A DNA stretch of 64,000 bases, taken from the NCBI GenBank assembly GCA_001599915.1, contig BCIG01000014.1, positions 680,170 through 744,169 of the forward strand, given 5' to 3'. The DNA is from Symbiotaphrina buchneri (lineage: Eukaryota; Ascomycota; Symbiotaphrinales; Symbiotaphrinaceae). The first letter of the stretch is position 1. Every line of letters starts with the position of its first letter. Position numbers and translations under genes: made by a program. Below the pieces are notes generated by a model. That model had not been told where the DNA came from. It searched no databases and worked only from the letters and a program-made list of their open reading frames with translations. This document shows positions 54,134 through 64,000 of this stretch, piece after piece.

Positions 54134-54706
54134 TCAAGGGGTGTGACGACTCCCGTTTAAAGTATCATTATTCATCCTCCTTGCCTTCGTTATTCTCAGT
54201 GTTGTGTACAAAGGCGTATCACGACGCTTGCTCGTCCTCCATAACCTCTGGTTCACCAGCCGTTTCCGTCGACTATACCCATACTCATACATGACATTCT
54301 CCAGGGTCTCCGGACTTATGGGAGGAAGGTCAATGACGCAAGTCTCCCCGGCCAGCTCCTCGGAAGTCAATTCACGATGATATCGATCCTGTGTAACCCA
54401 CTCGACAAGCCGATCTTTCTGCTCTTGAGTAAGCACTGCGGGTCGGCCCTTGTTGCTGGTATCGTCTTGATAGTTCGACGGGTCCCAGAGGGGGAGGTTA
54501 TGGGCTTCTGCACGTTGCTTGGCGCGGGAGATGATATCGAATACCGTCGCACGTGGGAGCTGGAGCTTCTTGGAGATCTGGTATTGCGATTTCCCGGACT
54601 CGGCTTCTGCCACGACCCATGCTCGGACTGTGGGTGGAATTCGTTTTCGATTCGTTTTGGGTACTCGAGGAGTTGTGCCCTTTGTATTGCGTGCTGGTCG
54701 GGGCAT
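54134..54706 (-). mobile_element. Tc1/mariner-type transposase fragment, 190 aa
   Basis: The N-terminal DNA-binding region of a fungal Tc1/mariner-like transposase: RKRIPPTVRAWVVAEAESGKSQYQISKKLQLPRATVFDII is a homeodomain-like helix-turn-helix with sequence-specific recognition helix. Then GRPAVLTQEQKDRLVEWVTQDRYHRELTSEELA and MYEYGYSRRKRL follow. The frame then runs into unrelated sequence and stops. The DDE catalytic domain is absent, so the element cannot move. No terminal inverted repeats were identified. Short TTGCTGGATGA repeats lie just upstream of its start (54708-54732). It marks the right border of the aromatic cluster. Confidence 0.65.
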
Positions 54707-54980
54707 GATTGCTGGATGATTGCTGGATGATTGTAATTGATTGCAATTGCTTTGATTAATTTGGGGATTGTTTTGGACGCGTTTGGTGGAGGTCGACTTT
54801 CGCGTGTCGCCTGCCTCGAGAAGAGGCCCTACGTCATGGCGTACTAGGCCGGAGACTCCATCTCGGTTAGACCACCAATCAACATCGGCCGAGGGCCGGA
54901 TAGCGACCAAGCCGCAACACCCGGCTTCGCGGAACGGAATTGCATCATCCATCTTCCATCGCCACGGGTCGGGCAGGCCA

Positions 54981-56576
54981 ATGGAGCAAGATGGCTCACA
55001 CAGCGACGACATCGAACTCCAAGGGTACCGAGACGACGATGATAGCGACCCAGACCTGCCATTACCGATAGTCCAGGGTACAGAGTACACCAGGCGGCCG
55101 AAATGGCTGCGGCAGCGGCGCGTGCAGTGGGGGGCCTATCTACGAGCAGTCCTCGCCTTTGTGAAACCGCGGTGGAGCTGGTTATATGTCCTCTCTGCTC
55201 TCATTACTTGCTATGTTCTATACTGCTTGATCCGGCGATCCCCGTTGTTTGCGACTCAGCTCCCCCAGCATACTGGTCCGCACGAGGTCGGGACTATCGA
55301 TATTGAGGTGCCGGTTGAGAGACCGCGGAATATCAGCAACACCACCTTGAAAGCAAATGGCCGTCCGGCCTTTGAGTTGGAAACGGTCCTTTTCTCGGTG
55401 TATTATCCGGCGATCGAGGGGGCTCGATCAAAGAAGTCGAAACATCCCTGGATACCGAAACCGATTAGCCTTACCGCGGAAGGCTATGCTTCGCTCGTCA
55501 ACGCTAACAATATCTTCGTGCGATCCATCTTCGCTTTTTTTCTGTGGGCTATTGGTGGTAGTATCAAGATCCAGGCGAAGGTTGATGTGCCTATTCTTGG
55601 CTCGGGCAGCGAGTCTGGCGACGAGATGTTCCCTGTGATAGTTTTCTCCCATGGCATGGCCAGCTCGCGGACCGACTACACCCACTACTGCGGCGAGTTA
55701 GCAAGTCGAGGTGTTGTCATTGCTTCTATCGAGCATCGTGATGGAAGTTCTCCTGGTTCGCTTGTGATGGGCGCCGACGGCAAGGCAAGAAGAGTAGTGT
55801 CATTCTCACAGAACGACGTACTGTCCGATGTGCCAATGACGAGTGAGAAGTTCAAGGAGGAACAGCGTGCCTTTCGCGAAGCGGAGATAATAGAGACGGT
55901 CAGTGTCCTACGTGCTATCAATGGAGGAGATGGAAGCAAGATCCGTGGCATCAATGCTAGGAAGGAAGGAGAGCATCTCCGTGGCTGGAAAGACCGGCTG
56001 GACTTCGATCACCTTATCATTGCTGGGCACTCCTACGGGGGCACCACCGCCCTTCAGGCGCTTGGGAACGAGACCTCAACCATAACCCACGCGGTCGGAG
56101 GCATCATCATGGACCCAGGGAAGAGCAGCGGGCCACTGAATCACGAGATCGACGTGCCCGTGCTCGTCGTGCATTCCGACTCATGGTCGAAGCATCACAG
56201 CACCTTCTACGACCGGCCGCACTTCGACACCGTGCGCGACTTGGTGCAAGGTATTGTAGATCGCATAGGCGCCAGCTGGTTCATGACGAGTCTGAAGACC
56301 AGCCATGTCTCGGTTACGGATGCGCCGCTGATCGAGCCGTTGCTTCTCAGGTGGACGACCGGTGCGACGATTGATGTGTATGAGGGAGTGAGGGAGTATG
56401 TACGGGTTTCGATGGAGTTTCTGGAGTTTCTGAAAACGGGATTGGCGAAGGGTGTGTTGGCGGAGAAAGTGAGCCATGAGGAGTATGGGAAGGAAGTTGA
56501 AGACGGTACGGGTCTACCTAAGGCTGTAGCCAAGTACTGGCAGATTCATGTTGCGCCGCCAATTAAAGAAGACTGA
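54981..56576 (+). CDS. PAF-acetylhydrolase-like phospholipase, membrane-anchored, 531 aa
   Basis: Intronless. An acidic N-terminus (DDDDSDPDLP) is followed by a single membrane helix WLYVLSALITCYVLYCLI near residue 70. Then an alpha/beta-hydrolase: PVIVFSHGMASSRTDYTHYCGELASRG is the oxyanion/early core. IIAGHSYGG carries nucleophile S351; IIMDPGKSS the acid; LKTSHVSVTD the His. This is the plasma PAF-acetylhydrolase/lipoprotein-phospholipase A2 pattern, common in filamentous fungi, hydrolysing short or oxidised acyl chains from phospholipids. Upstream in-frame sequence to 54768 has no ATG-supported conservation, so 54981 (CCAATGGAG) is the start. Not obviously tied to the aromatic cluster. 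Confidence 0.85.
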   Translation: MEQDGSHSDDIELQGYRDDDDSDPDLPLPIVQGTEYTRRPKWLRQRRVQWGAYLRAVLAFVKPRWSWLYVLSALITCYVLYCLIRRSPLFATQLPQHTGPHEVGTIDIEVPVERPRNISNTTLKANGRPAFELETVLFSVYYPAIEGARSKKSKHPWIPKPISLTAEGYASLVNANNIFVRSIFAFFLWAIGGSIKIQAKVDVPILGSGSESGDEMFPVIVFSHGMASSRTDYTHYCGELASRGVVIASIEHRDGSSPGSLVMGADGKARRVVSFSQNDVLSDVPMTSEKFKEEQRAFREAEIIETVSVLRAINGGDGSKIRGINARKEGEHLRGWKDRLDFDHLIIAGHSYGGTTALQALGNETSTITHAVGGIIMDPGKSSGPLNHEIDVPVLVVHSDSWSKHHSTFYDRPHFDTVRDLVQGIVDRIGASWFMTSLKTSHVSVTDAPLIEPLLLRWTTGATIDVYEGVREYVRVSMEFLEFLKTGLAKGVLAEKVSHEEYGKEVEDGTGLPKAVAKYWQIHVAPPIKED

Positions 56577-56776
56577 AGATGCAGATATATTCGTTCTAAA
56601 TATATATATTATAGGCTGAGATATGAAGTTCTTCGTCCTAAAATAATTAGGTCATGTGATCATTACGTAGTAAATCTGAAGCTACCTGGCCTTTGCAGAA
56701 TAGGCAACTACATATGGGAGCAGTACGAAAATGTTATTCGAATAGCGAACAACCTCATCCGCCTCTCTCCAAATCT

Positions 56777-57559
56777 ATGATCTCAAAAGCCCTCCTGCGG
56801 CAATTCCAAAGCATGTCCTCACCTTCCTCTCCCCTACCACACATCCACATCCTCTGCATGCGCGAACACTTCATCGCCGCCTTCCGCGCCGCCCAAACGC
56901 AACACCACCTCCCCTCCATCCCCATAACCTTCCACACCAGCTCTCTCTCCTCCCTCCCCTCCAGCATATCCTTCGACGCCATCGTCTCGCCCGCAAACTC
57001 CTACGGACGTCTCGACGGGGGTTTCGACGACGCCATCTCGCGCGCCTTTTCGCCCGCCGACGACTACCACGCGCTCACCCGCTGCGCGCAACAAAACCTC
57101 TACAGGACCTGGCGCGGATTTGCGCCGCCGGGGACGTGTGCCCTGGTCCGCATTCCCGCGGAGTTTGCGGCCCGCTCGAGGACGCGGAATCCCTGGGGAG
57201 TGAAGTATGTCGCGCTGTGTCCGACGATGCGTGTGCCCCAGGATGTGAGGTGGGATAGGGAGGTGGTTTATGAGAGTGTTTGGAGTCTGTTGTGTCAGAT
57301 TGCGGAACATAATCGCAGGGTCGGCGAGCGGAGTGGTGAGGGGGAGCAGGGCGAGGGGGAGGGGAGGATTGAGAGTGTGTTGATGACGCCGGCGGCGACG
57401 GGAACGGGTAGAGTCAGTGCGGAACGTTGGGCGAGCCAGACGGTCCTGGCGCTGAAGCATTTTCTGCAGGCGGAGCGGGAGCCGGAGAAGTGGTCCAGCT
57501 TGCAGTGGCAGGATGTTGATGAACAGGAGAGGGAAGTGAGGGAGACTTGGGAGTTGTGA
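56777..57559 (+). CDS. Macro-domain-like protein, about 260 aa
   Basis: Intronless. ITFHTSSLSSL, then FDAIVSPANSYGRLDGGFDDAISRAFS, is the macro-domain entry: D-A-I-V-x-x-x-N-x-x-x-x-x-x-G-G-x-D. GTCALVRIPAEF, NPWGVKYVALCPTMRVP and the SVLMTPAATGTGRVSAERWASQTVLAL strand/loop complete the fold. Macro domains bind ADP-ribose or remove it from proteins. The SPANS-for-NAAN change and the low-complexity insertion (GEGEQGEGEG) are notable. Alternative starts at 56813 (MSSPSSPLPH) and 56714 are in frame. Cytosolic or nuclear. Confidence 0.75.
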   Translation: MISKALLRQFQSMSSPSSPLPHIHILCMREHFIAAFRAAQTQHHLPSIPITFHTSSLSSLPSSISFDAIVSPANSYGRLDGGFDDAISRAFSPADDYHALTRCAQQNLYRTWRGFAPPGTCALVRIPAEFAARSRTRNPWGVKYVALCPTMRVPQDVRWDREVVYESVWSLLCQIAEHNRRVGERSGEGEQGEGEGRIESVLMTPAATGTGRVSAERWASQTVLALKHFLQAEREPEKWSSLQWQDVDEQEREVRETWEL

Positions 57560-57818
57560 GGGAGGAAAATTGAGACGGGATATGTTATGCTATTTGATGG
57601 TCAAAGAAGTCGCGGTTGGCTATATACACTGTGTATGATAGAGCTTTATACTAGCCATTGTATTGGGAGAACCATATTCCTATATAGGGTTCCCGAATAT
57701 TCACCATGAGGCCACCGGTGGACCTACGATCTACGCGAGTGCCATGAGAGACTCCACTCCCGCTAGCCTACACCACCCTGTTATTCCCATCTAAGAATCC
57801 ACCAAATCCTCCATTCCC

Positions 57819-59728
57819 TCATAGAACGGCGGCATCGGCTCCAGTTTCTGGAAGAGCAACTTCGTGCGAACATGCCACACAGCAACCTTTAATCTGATAC
57901 GAAGCATGCTTCCAAGTCGGGACAGAGAAGACCTGATCGAGTTCCTCGAGCGTCAGAGCCTTGGTCTCGGGCACAAAGAGCAAGACCAAGAACCAGCCCA
58001 CAACACACCAAGCCGCGTACCAGCCAAACGCGCCCTGGGGCTTAAACGTGGTGAGCAGGTGCGGCCACGTAAACGAGAGGATGAAATTGAAGCACCACGT
58101 CGTCGCCGTCGCCCACGACATGCCCAGCTCGCGGATGTGCAGCGGGAAGGCCTCGGCCGAGTACGTGAAGGGCACGGGGCCCTCGCCCGGCGAGTAGAAG
58201 ACTTCGAACAGGTACATGCCCGTGGTGACCATGCCGACGCGGGCTTTGCTGGTGGGGTTGTCGGGCTCGATCCAGAACGAGAAACCGGTCCAGAACAGGC
58301 AGATGGCTAGGAAGGGGAAGGTGATCAGCAGCAGCTTGCGCCGGCCGAAGGTGTCGATGGTGAAGAATGCCGGCAGCGCGAAGACCCAGTTGAGGATCCC
58401 TGTGCCCATACTGGCGAGCAGCGCCGACGACTCGCTGTACCCGCTGCTCGTGAAGATCGTGGTGGAGTAGTACGCGATGACATTGACGCCGCAGAACTGC
58501 TGCATGAACATGACGATCCAGCTCGCCAGCGCCGCACGGCGGTTCCGGGGGACAGTGAACAGCTCCAGGACGAAGTTCCGCCCCTCGCCCAGCTGCTTCT
58601 CCAGCTCGACCTGCACCCACACATAATACAGGTCGCGGGCGGCCTGCAAGTCCGTAGGGCGCAGGCGGCGGAAAGCTCGGAACGCTTTGGAGACTTGGTC
58701 GTTCTTGACGAGCCAGCGCGGCGACTCGGGGCAGTAGTAGACCTGCGCGCAGACGATGATCGGCAGCACGACTGTGGAGCCGAGCATTAGCCGCCAGTTC
58801 AGATCGTGGCCGACGTGCAGGAACGCGACGCCCATGATGTTCCCCAGCATGATCCCGAACGCCGTCCACATCTGCCACATCATCACCAGCGCGCCGCGGA
58901 TTGGCGCTGGGGAGCACTCGGCGGCGTAGACGGGGACGGTGGTGGATTTGGACCCGATGCCTAGTCCCAGGACGAAGCGTGCCAGGAAGAGGTTCACCCA
59001 CGAGTTGGCTACGCCTTCCCAGATGGATGCTACGGCGGCGATGACGCATGAGATGAAAATCGTGCCCCGTCGTGCGAAGAGCCGGTTCAGCGGGTCCGTT
59101 AGCCAGCACCCTAGCACCGCGCATGCCAGATATGGCGCGCCGACGACCAGCCCAGTGATGTTGTCGACCATGCTTGGGGTGAACCGGTCGGTGGTGACGT
59201 TGAAGCGCTGTAGATAGAAGGTTTGGGCGCCGTTGTTGACTGTCTCGTCCATTCCTTGGACTGCAGCCGCCAGGGAGCACATGACTGGGCCCACGAATTA
59301 GTCAAAGCGGTACGGGGCATACAATGCGCAACGCGTGAATACTCACCGACGAGCCAATACAGTGCAAAAGGCTGCTGCCACTTATGGGTATGTTCCCTCG
59401 TGAGGACCTCCTTGTCCTCCTCCGTGAGAATATCGAGTTGCTGTGCGCCATGCGGGTTCTGCGCGATCAAGGCGCCTTTCTGGAAGACGTCCAGATGGTC
59501 CTCGAGGCCGAACTTCTTGCAGAACGCGATGACATCTTGTTCGAGCTCTTCTTTGGACTTGCCAGCCAACGGGTTCGCAAAGACGGCATGCAGCCTGTCT
59601 CGCTGCGCAAGGGTTGTTGGATCAAATGCTGGCCCGCCGGGCTTGACCTCGAGATGTTCGGGCGGCGTGCGGACTTTTGCACCGTTCAGGTCGTGTGCGC
59701 CGTTGAGGCTCTTTTCGGAGTCGGCCAT
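57819..59728 (-). CDS. MFS sugar transporter, C-terminus frameshifted, 615 aa as read
   Basis: Two exons, 59728-59347 and 59284-57819, intron 62 bp (GTGAGT/CCAG). The sugar-porter family is clear: GLVVGAPYLACAVLGCWLTDPLNRLFARRG, RFVLGLGIGSKSTTVPVYAAECSPAPIRG, PESPRWL, MQQFCGVNVIAYYSTTIF, DTFGRRKLLL, and PETKALTLEELDQVF before the tail. A cytosolic N-terminus of about 120 aa is long but usual for this subgroup. After KHASYQIK an extra A in AAA (57888-57890) diverts the frame. The alternative frame reads WHVRTKLLFQKLEPMPPFYEG to a stop at 57791, which is the family's normal ending. So the last about 26 residues as sequenced are probably wrong. Transport itself may be unaffected. Confidence 0.85.
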
Positions 59729-61040
59729 TTTGACCGTGAGGATTGTCCTCTCCTACAGGGTTCCTTTGGAGGTGTTCGTACCTGTGTGGTTTGTGGGGAC
59801 GTGGAGAGGCACAGTGGAGATGTGGAGGAGAAAAATGGAGCAGTGGAGCCATCCATGCCGGAGGACTCCGTCCGATCTTATATCTGTCGATCGGGACCCC
59901 CGGATGGAGAGCGAGACACGCGCAGCAGTAGCTCGGACGGCGTGGACGGTGGACTCGTGTTGCGCTCCGGGGATGCTGGAGAATTGTGGGTCGTCTCCAT
60001 GTTGTCTTACGCATCACATGCCTGATACGAGACGGAAATGCGGGTCGCTGACATCATAGCATAACCCCAGGATGCAGATGCGCAGGCGGAGCTGCTGTTT
60101 TGGGTATCGCCATCACCCTCTTTCAGACCAGATGGTAAGACCGGAGCACCTGGAGCGCGGTGCTGCTTACCACACACGCGCCCTTGCCGGTCTCCGGGCG
60201 GCCTGCCTTACCGGACCTCCCTCGTGGAAGTTAAGCCGCAGTGTGTCACAGGGACCGTTTTCACGGGAGGACGGCACCGTTGGCGGCGTGGCGCAGCTTG
60301 GCTTTCTGTCTGCAGATTGTGCCAAGACGCGTTAGGGGAAGATACGGTAGTGATCTGCGTTCCGAGCACCCGAATGCAAGCCCGACGCGTGCATTAATTT
60401 TATGAATTTGACTCACGTGGGGGTTACCTGCGTACCTAGATAAGGTACTCACAAAGTACGCTTTGTACGAATAGATGAGTTGCGTGCTGTTCAGGACCCT
60501 GGCAGATCCCTCCCCCGTAAGGCACAGACGGCACCACCGACCCCGTTCTTGGGATTCAGGGTGAGATCTTGCGAATTAACATAAGCCGCATACACGATGC
60601 GCTGTACAAAGGTGTTATGGAGCCATGTTATCATGCGTAAAAAATTTTTGAAAAAAAGAAAAGGCAAAAAGATACAACAACCCGGATTCCCAAGTCGTCC
60701 CCGACCTTAGTACTGACGAGTCGGTCAATGGCTTAGATTCAGCAGAGCGGACGGGATGCGTCGTATTCCATTGCCTATGGTCGTATCTGAGCATTGTGCG
60801 ATTATTTTGCTATATATACTACTATGTGATCCTGGGTTGTAGTGGTAGTAGGTGCAGTTCAATTGAGTCTATGGGTGCTGCACCGCTTTGAGCTTGATGG
60901 TGAGTGCCGTAGACGATCAGAGCGGAGGATGAAGTATGTACCCTGTAGAAAAAGAATGTCCCATGTTTGCCTTTCGGCCTGATCGTAGTATCTGTCGAAT
61001 ACTCCCTGAACCAATCAAGATGGCCATCTTCCATATATGT
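59729..61040. other. Intergenic, no gene recognised
   Basis: About 1.3 kb between the sugar transporter start and the hydantoinase stop. Contains A-rich stretches near 60640-60672. Open frames are short and uncharacteristic. Confidence 0.5.
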
Positions 61041-64000
61041 CTAAATCTTCTTCCAAGACTGGATAATATTAAAATCTTCAATGACGCTCCTCGGCCTCTG
61101 ATACTTTCCAAAACTGCGCCACTTCATGCTCAAACCAAACCCCTCTGGGCCCCCAACCCTCAGCCCACGCTCATCCGCCGTCCAGAGCGGATGCGCCGCC
61201 ATAGCAATGACCTGCACTCGCAACCCATACCTGAGGTCCTGGGAGCCGATGGCTTCACCATCCTGGCCCAGGATCGAGATCAGGTCCGGCACCGTGCAGA
61301 CGTACTCGTCCTCGCTCTTGCCGTCGGCATCGGTGTACGCCGCATAGAGGTACTCGTTCTGGAAGGGGATCACCATATGCCGGGTTTCTGCTGGTGTGGC
61401 GGACGTATCGTTCTGAGGGTCGTCGAGCTCGTCGGCGGACAGAGGCGCCAGAATGCATCGCCCCATCGTGTACCCGCGGCTGATGTCGCGCTGCACGTCG
61501 ATGACTTTGCCGCTGTAGATCAATGCGCCGGGGCTAACGTCGAACTGCCAGCCGCGATTTAGAGCTGTAGGAACCAAAGGGAGTTGGTGTAGGAGACTTA
61601 CTATAGCTTTAATGATGTCGACCTTCGTCCTGCGTGCCAGGTGGATTGCTCTTCCCAGATACCACGATTGGGAGACGGTATTGGGGACTATATACTGCTT
61701 GATCACGTCGCCTGTCAGTGGCCTGCCGACCACGGATGTCATGAGACCAAGCTCGGTGCAGGTCGTCCGGAGCATTGTCTCGACCCGTGTATTTGACTCC
61801 GCGCTCTGGCCGAGTTAGCATTTACCAGGAAGGACAAGGGAGAAATGTTTATACCATCACCACCGAAACGTTGCCCTTAGGGTCAGCGAGGGCGCAGGGT
61901 GTAATTGGATGTCCATAAACATATGGTGTGCCTAGATAGCCGCCATCAGTAGTGACTCTATTGCCTACATAAATTTGCCTACCATGTTCCATTGTAGGAT
62001 ATGCCCGGCCCATCAAGTCGCCGTCAACGACCGGTCTATCGAAATGCGCACTCGTCGGGAACGTTGACATGCTAGCAGCAACATTAGCCCTTCTCCCCAA
62101 TAATCAACCACCCTGAGATTCCACCTACCCATTGCCGCCTCCAATCTCATCCGCCACTATCCCCTGGAAGTCCTTTATACCGAGCAACTTATTATTGACA
62201 TCAATCGCCGTCATGATCTCCGTCCCAGCCGGTATCCGCTCGCCCGATACGCTGGGAGCACCATACCACGACCCGAAGCAGAGCGTGTCGTCGTCTCTCA
62301 AGCTCTCGGGTGACACCACGCGCATCTTGCCCTTCCCTCCGTTGCGAAGATATTCCAAGCAGACCAGATACTGGATGTACGATGGCCCTCCGCCGCCCGT
62401 GCCCAGTACGCCGGTGCCGGACGCGATGAATTCGAGGTCGACTTCGGAGATGTACCACACTCCGTTGCGGACTTCTGGTTTGTAAGACTCGATGTCGATG
62501 TCGAGCGATGGTTTGACTGGAGACTTGCTGGAGTCCGCTGAGGCCTGCTGTTTCTCTCCTTCGCGGTCTTCGGCTTCTCCTTCACTCGAAAATTGACTTC
62601 TGTCTGACGAGACATCCTGCTTTGCACCATGGCTTGAAGAGCCCAAGGTACCCACAGCCTTGATGACGAAGCGCGTGGCTTTATTGGTGACGTACTGCAG
62701 AGGCAGCTTCTCGATCTCGACGATGCTCGTGTCCTCCTCTCTCGCGCCGTTAGAGACAGCTGCTTGGATGGCTTTCTGCATGGCAGCTTTCAAAACAGCC
62801 TGTTCGTCCCTGCCCTCTAGGACTTCGATGATATCAACATCGCCGGAGACTTTGGCAATAGCTGCACCCACCGCATTGGCAGCATCGTGGTGCGGTGGGA
62901 TGATGCATTCGGCGACACCGTCGATATCATCCATTTGGACGATAGAGCCGCCCCCTACCAACAGAACCGTGACAGGCAAGGCGGAGACCTTCATCGTCTC
63001 CACGACGCCGCTGAGGATCTTCTTGATCTTGTCCCGTGCTTTCTTCAATATCTCCGCCGGGATCTTCCCCACCACTTTCTGCGGCTCGCCGGCTTCATGT
63101 GCCCCAGAGGCCACCACAATATCTGTCGCAGTCATGATATTCCCTCCAAACACAAGGGCATCTCTTATAAGGAAGTGCCCCACCGAATCCGGGCCTACCT
63201 GAACGTCGCCCGTAGCGTCATCGACCTTAATCCTACTCCCACCGCCCAGTCCAACAGAGAGCACCTCCGGCATCGAGAACGCCGTCCTCACGCCTCCCAC
63301 CTCCACAAAATTCGGCGCTTTCCTCGGCAACCCGCTCGGCAGCAGGGCACACACATCCGTGGTCGTGCCTCCGATATCCACGACCAGAACCTGTCTGTCC
63401 TTCCTCACGTCCCGCGCGCCGGGTTTATTCAAGCCCGCCAAATACGCCGCGCCCGTCAGACTATTCGTCGGCCCGCTGGCAAACGCCTTGATCGGGAACC
63501 GCGCCGCGGCATCTGCCTCGGTCACCGTGCCGTCGTTCTGTGTGATGTACAGCGGGCAGTGCAGGCCCAGCCGCGCCATGGCCTGCCTGAAACCGCGGAT
63601 CGTCTTCTGCGCCAGCGCCAAGATGGAGGCGTTTAGGATCGTGGCGTTTTCGCGCTCGAGCAGACCGAGTCCGCCGATATCCCGCGAGCAGACGATTGAG
63701 AGGTTCGCGTCGAGGGATTGCATGAGACTCTTGCAGGCGGCTTCGTGCAACCCGGCGTGGTCGAGTGGTGAGAAGACCCCGACCAGCGCGACGTGCTGGA
63801 TATCCGCGGCGCGTAGTTGGGAGACGACTTCTCGTACTTGGGTTTCTTTCAGCGGTAGAATCTCGCGGCCGTCGATCTCGAGCTCTGCTTGGCGATTAGA
63901 AGGAGCGGGGTCCGGGTTTGGCGGCAGAATCGACGGCCTCGCCGGCGGGGAGCCAATGGGCGGGCCGGACGCGAAGGCGGTGGCCGGTCGGGCGGCGGTA
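61041..64000 (-). CDS. Hydantoinase/oxoprolinase fused to a DUF917 domain, N-terminus beyond the window
   Basis: Exons: from beyond 64000 to 62129, then 62071-61983, 61931-61855 and 61805-61041. Introns are 57, 51 and 49 bp. The first part is the HyuA-type actin-like ATPase domain: ENATILNASILALAQK, ASGPTNSLTGAAYLAG, VLVVDIGGTTTDVCAL, VGLGGGSRIK and VLLVGGGSIVQMD. After a Ser/Glu-rich linker comes DUF917: LEFIASGTGVLGTGGGGPSYIQYL, EIGGGNGMSTFPTSAHFD, VVDGDLMGRAYP, VYGHPITPCALADPKGN and SAESNTRVETMLR. Such fusions are common in fungi. They are thought to act on hydantoin-, oxoproline- or thiohydantoin-type rings with ATP. A GTAAGT...ACAG pair at 61565-61601 is too short (37 bp) and out of phase, so I read through it. 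Confidence 0.87.

Noticed and set aside
54981-55090. Minus-strand frame reading from 55090 into the transposase fragment
   Set aside because: The part upstream of 54706 is antisense to the PAF-acetylhydrolase gene and lacks transposase character.
60072-60335. Open frame in the 59.7-61.0 kb gap
   Set aside because: Arg/Cys/Ser-rich random composition, no homology impression.
61565-61601. Possible GTAAGT...ACAG intron in the hydantoinase gene
   Set aside because: Only 37 bp and joins out of phase (immediate stop). Reading through keeps the frame open to the normal C-terminus.
1-64000. Polyketide synthase, NRPS or terpene cyclase core genes
   Set aside because: None seen, despite AflR-like, P450, NmrA and 2OG oxygenase genes, so no classical secondary-metabolite cluster is claimed.

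Overview
The window is nuclear DNA of a filamentous ascomycete, most likely Eurotiomycetes (Aspergillus/Penicillium-like). The genes carry short introns (about 50-130 bp, mostly GT-AG, many GTANGT or GTGAGT donors). Zn2Cys6 regulators, MFS permeases, a HET-domain gene, NmrA, P450 and 2-oxoglutarate (2OG) oxygenases are all typical of accessory DNA in that group. No tRNA, rRNA or CRISPR was recognised. Exon structures were worked out by hand from splice signals, reading phase and family resemblance. No database search was possible.

Layout. 1-9.5 kb: 3' end of a HET-domain gene, an ABM-domain monooxygenase, a DAO-type FAD oxidoreductase, a putative tiny secreted peptide, an AflR-like Zn2Cys6 regulator divergent from an NmrA-like protein, and a secreted protein with a probable frame break. 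10.3-20.8 kb: a neighbourhood that looks like nucleobase or N-heterocycle catabolism. It has an allantoate-type permease, a 2OG oxygenase, a ring-opening amidohydrolase of the cyanuric acid hydrolase/barbiturase family with all three Lys/Ser pairs, a secreted nucleoside-hydrolase-like protein and a second 2OG oxygenase; a small Cys-rich secreted protein sits among them. 22-31 kb: Zn2Cys6 regulator, P450, HRI1-like protein and a large membrane protein with an odd disordered N-terminus. 31.9-40 kb: a 1083-aa disordered protein, an MFS permease, a flavin-reductase-like gene and a small conserved protein.

40.5-54 kb is the most coherent block, a compact aromatic catabolic cluster of alternating orientation: carotenoid/stilbene-cleaving dioxygenase, MFS permease, nine-exon Zn2Cys6 regulator, FAH-family hydrolase, gentisate 1,2-dioxygenase, salicylate-hydroxylase-type FAD monooxygenase and aldehyde dehydrogenase. 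Read as a pathway: a stilbenoid or styrenyl phenol is cleaved to aldehydes, oxidised to a hydroxybenzoate, hydroxylated to gentisate or an analogue, ring-cleaved, and hydrolysed to central metabolites. A Tc1/mariner fragment lies just beyond it.

54.9-64 kb: PAF-acetylhydrolase-like protein, macro-domain-like protein, sugar transporter, and a hydantoinase/oxoprolinase fused to a DUF917 domain that runs off the window.

Caution: at least six single- or two-base frame breaks occur in otherwise well-formed genes (near 8769, 13343, 38689, 52837, 52909 and 57889). This suggests either local gene decay or uncorrected indels in the assembly.
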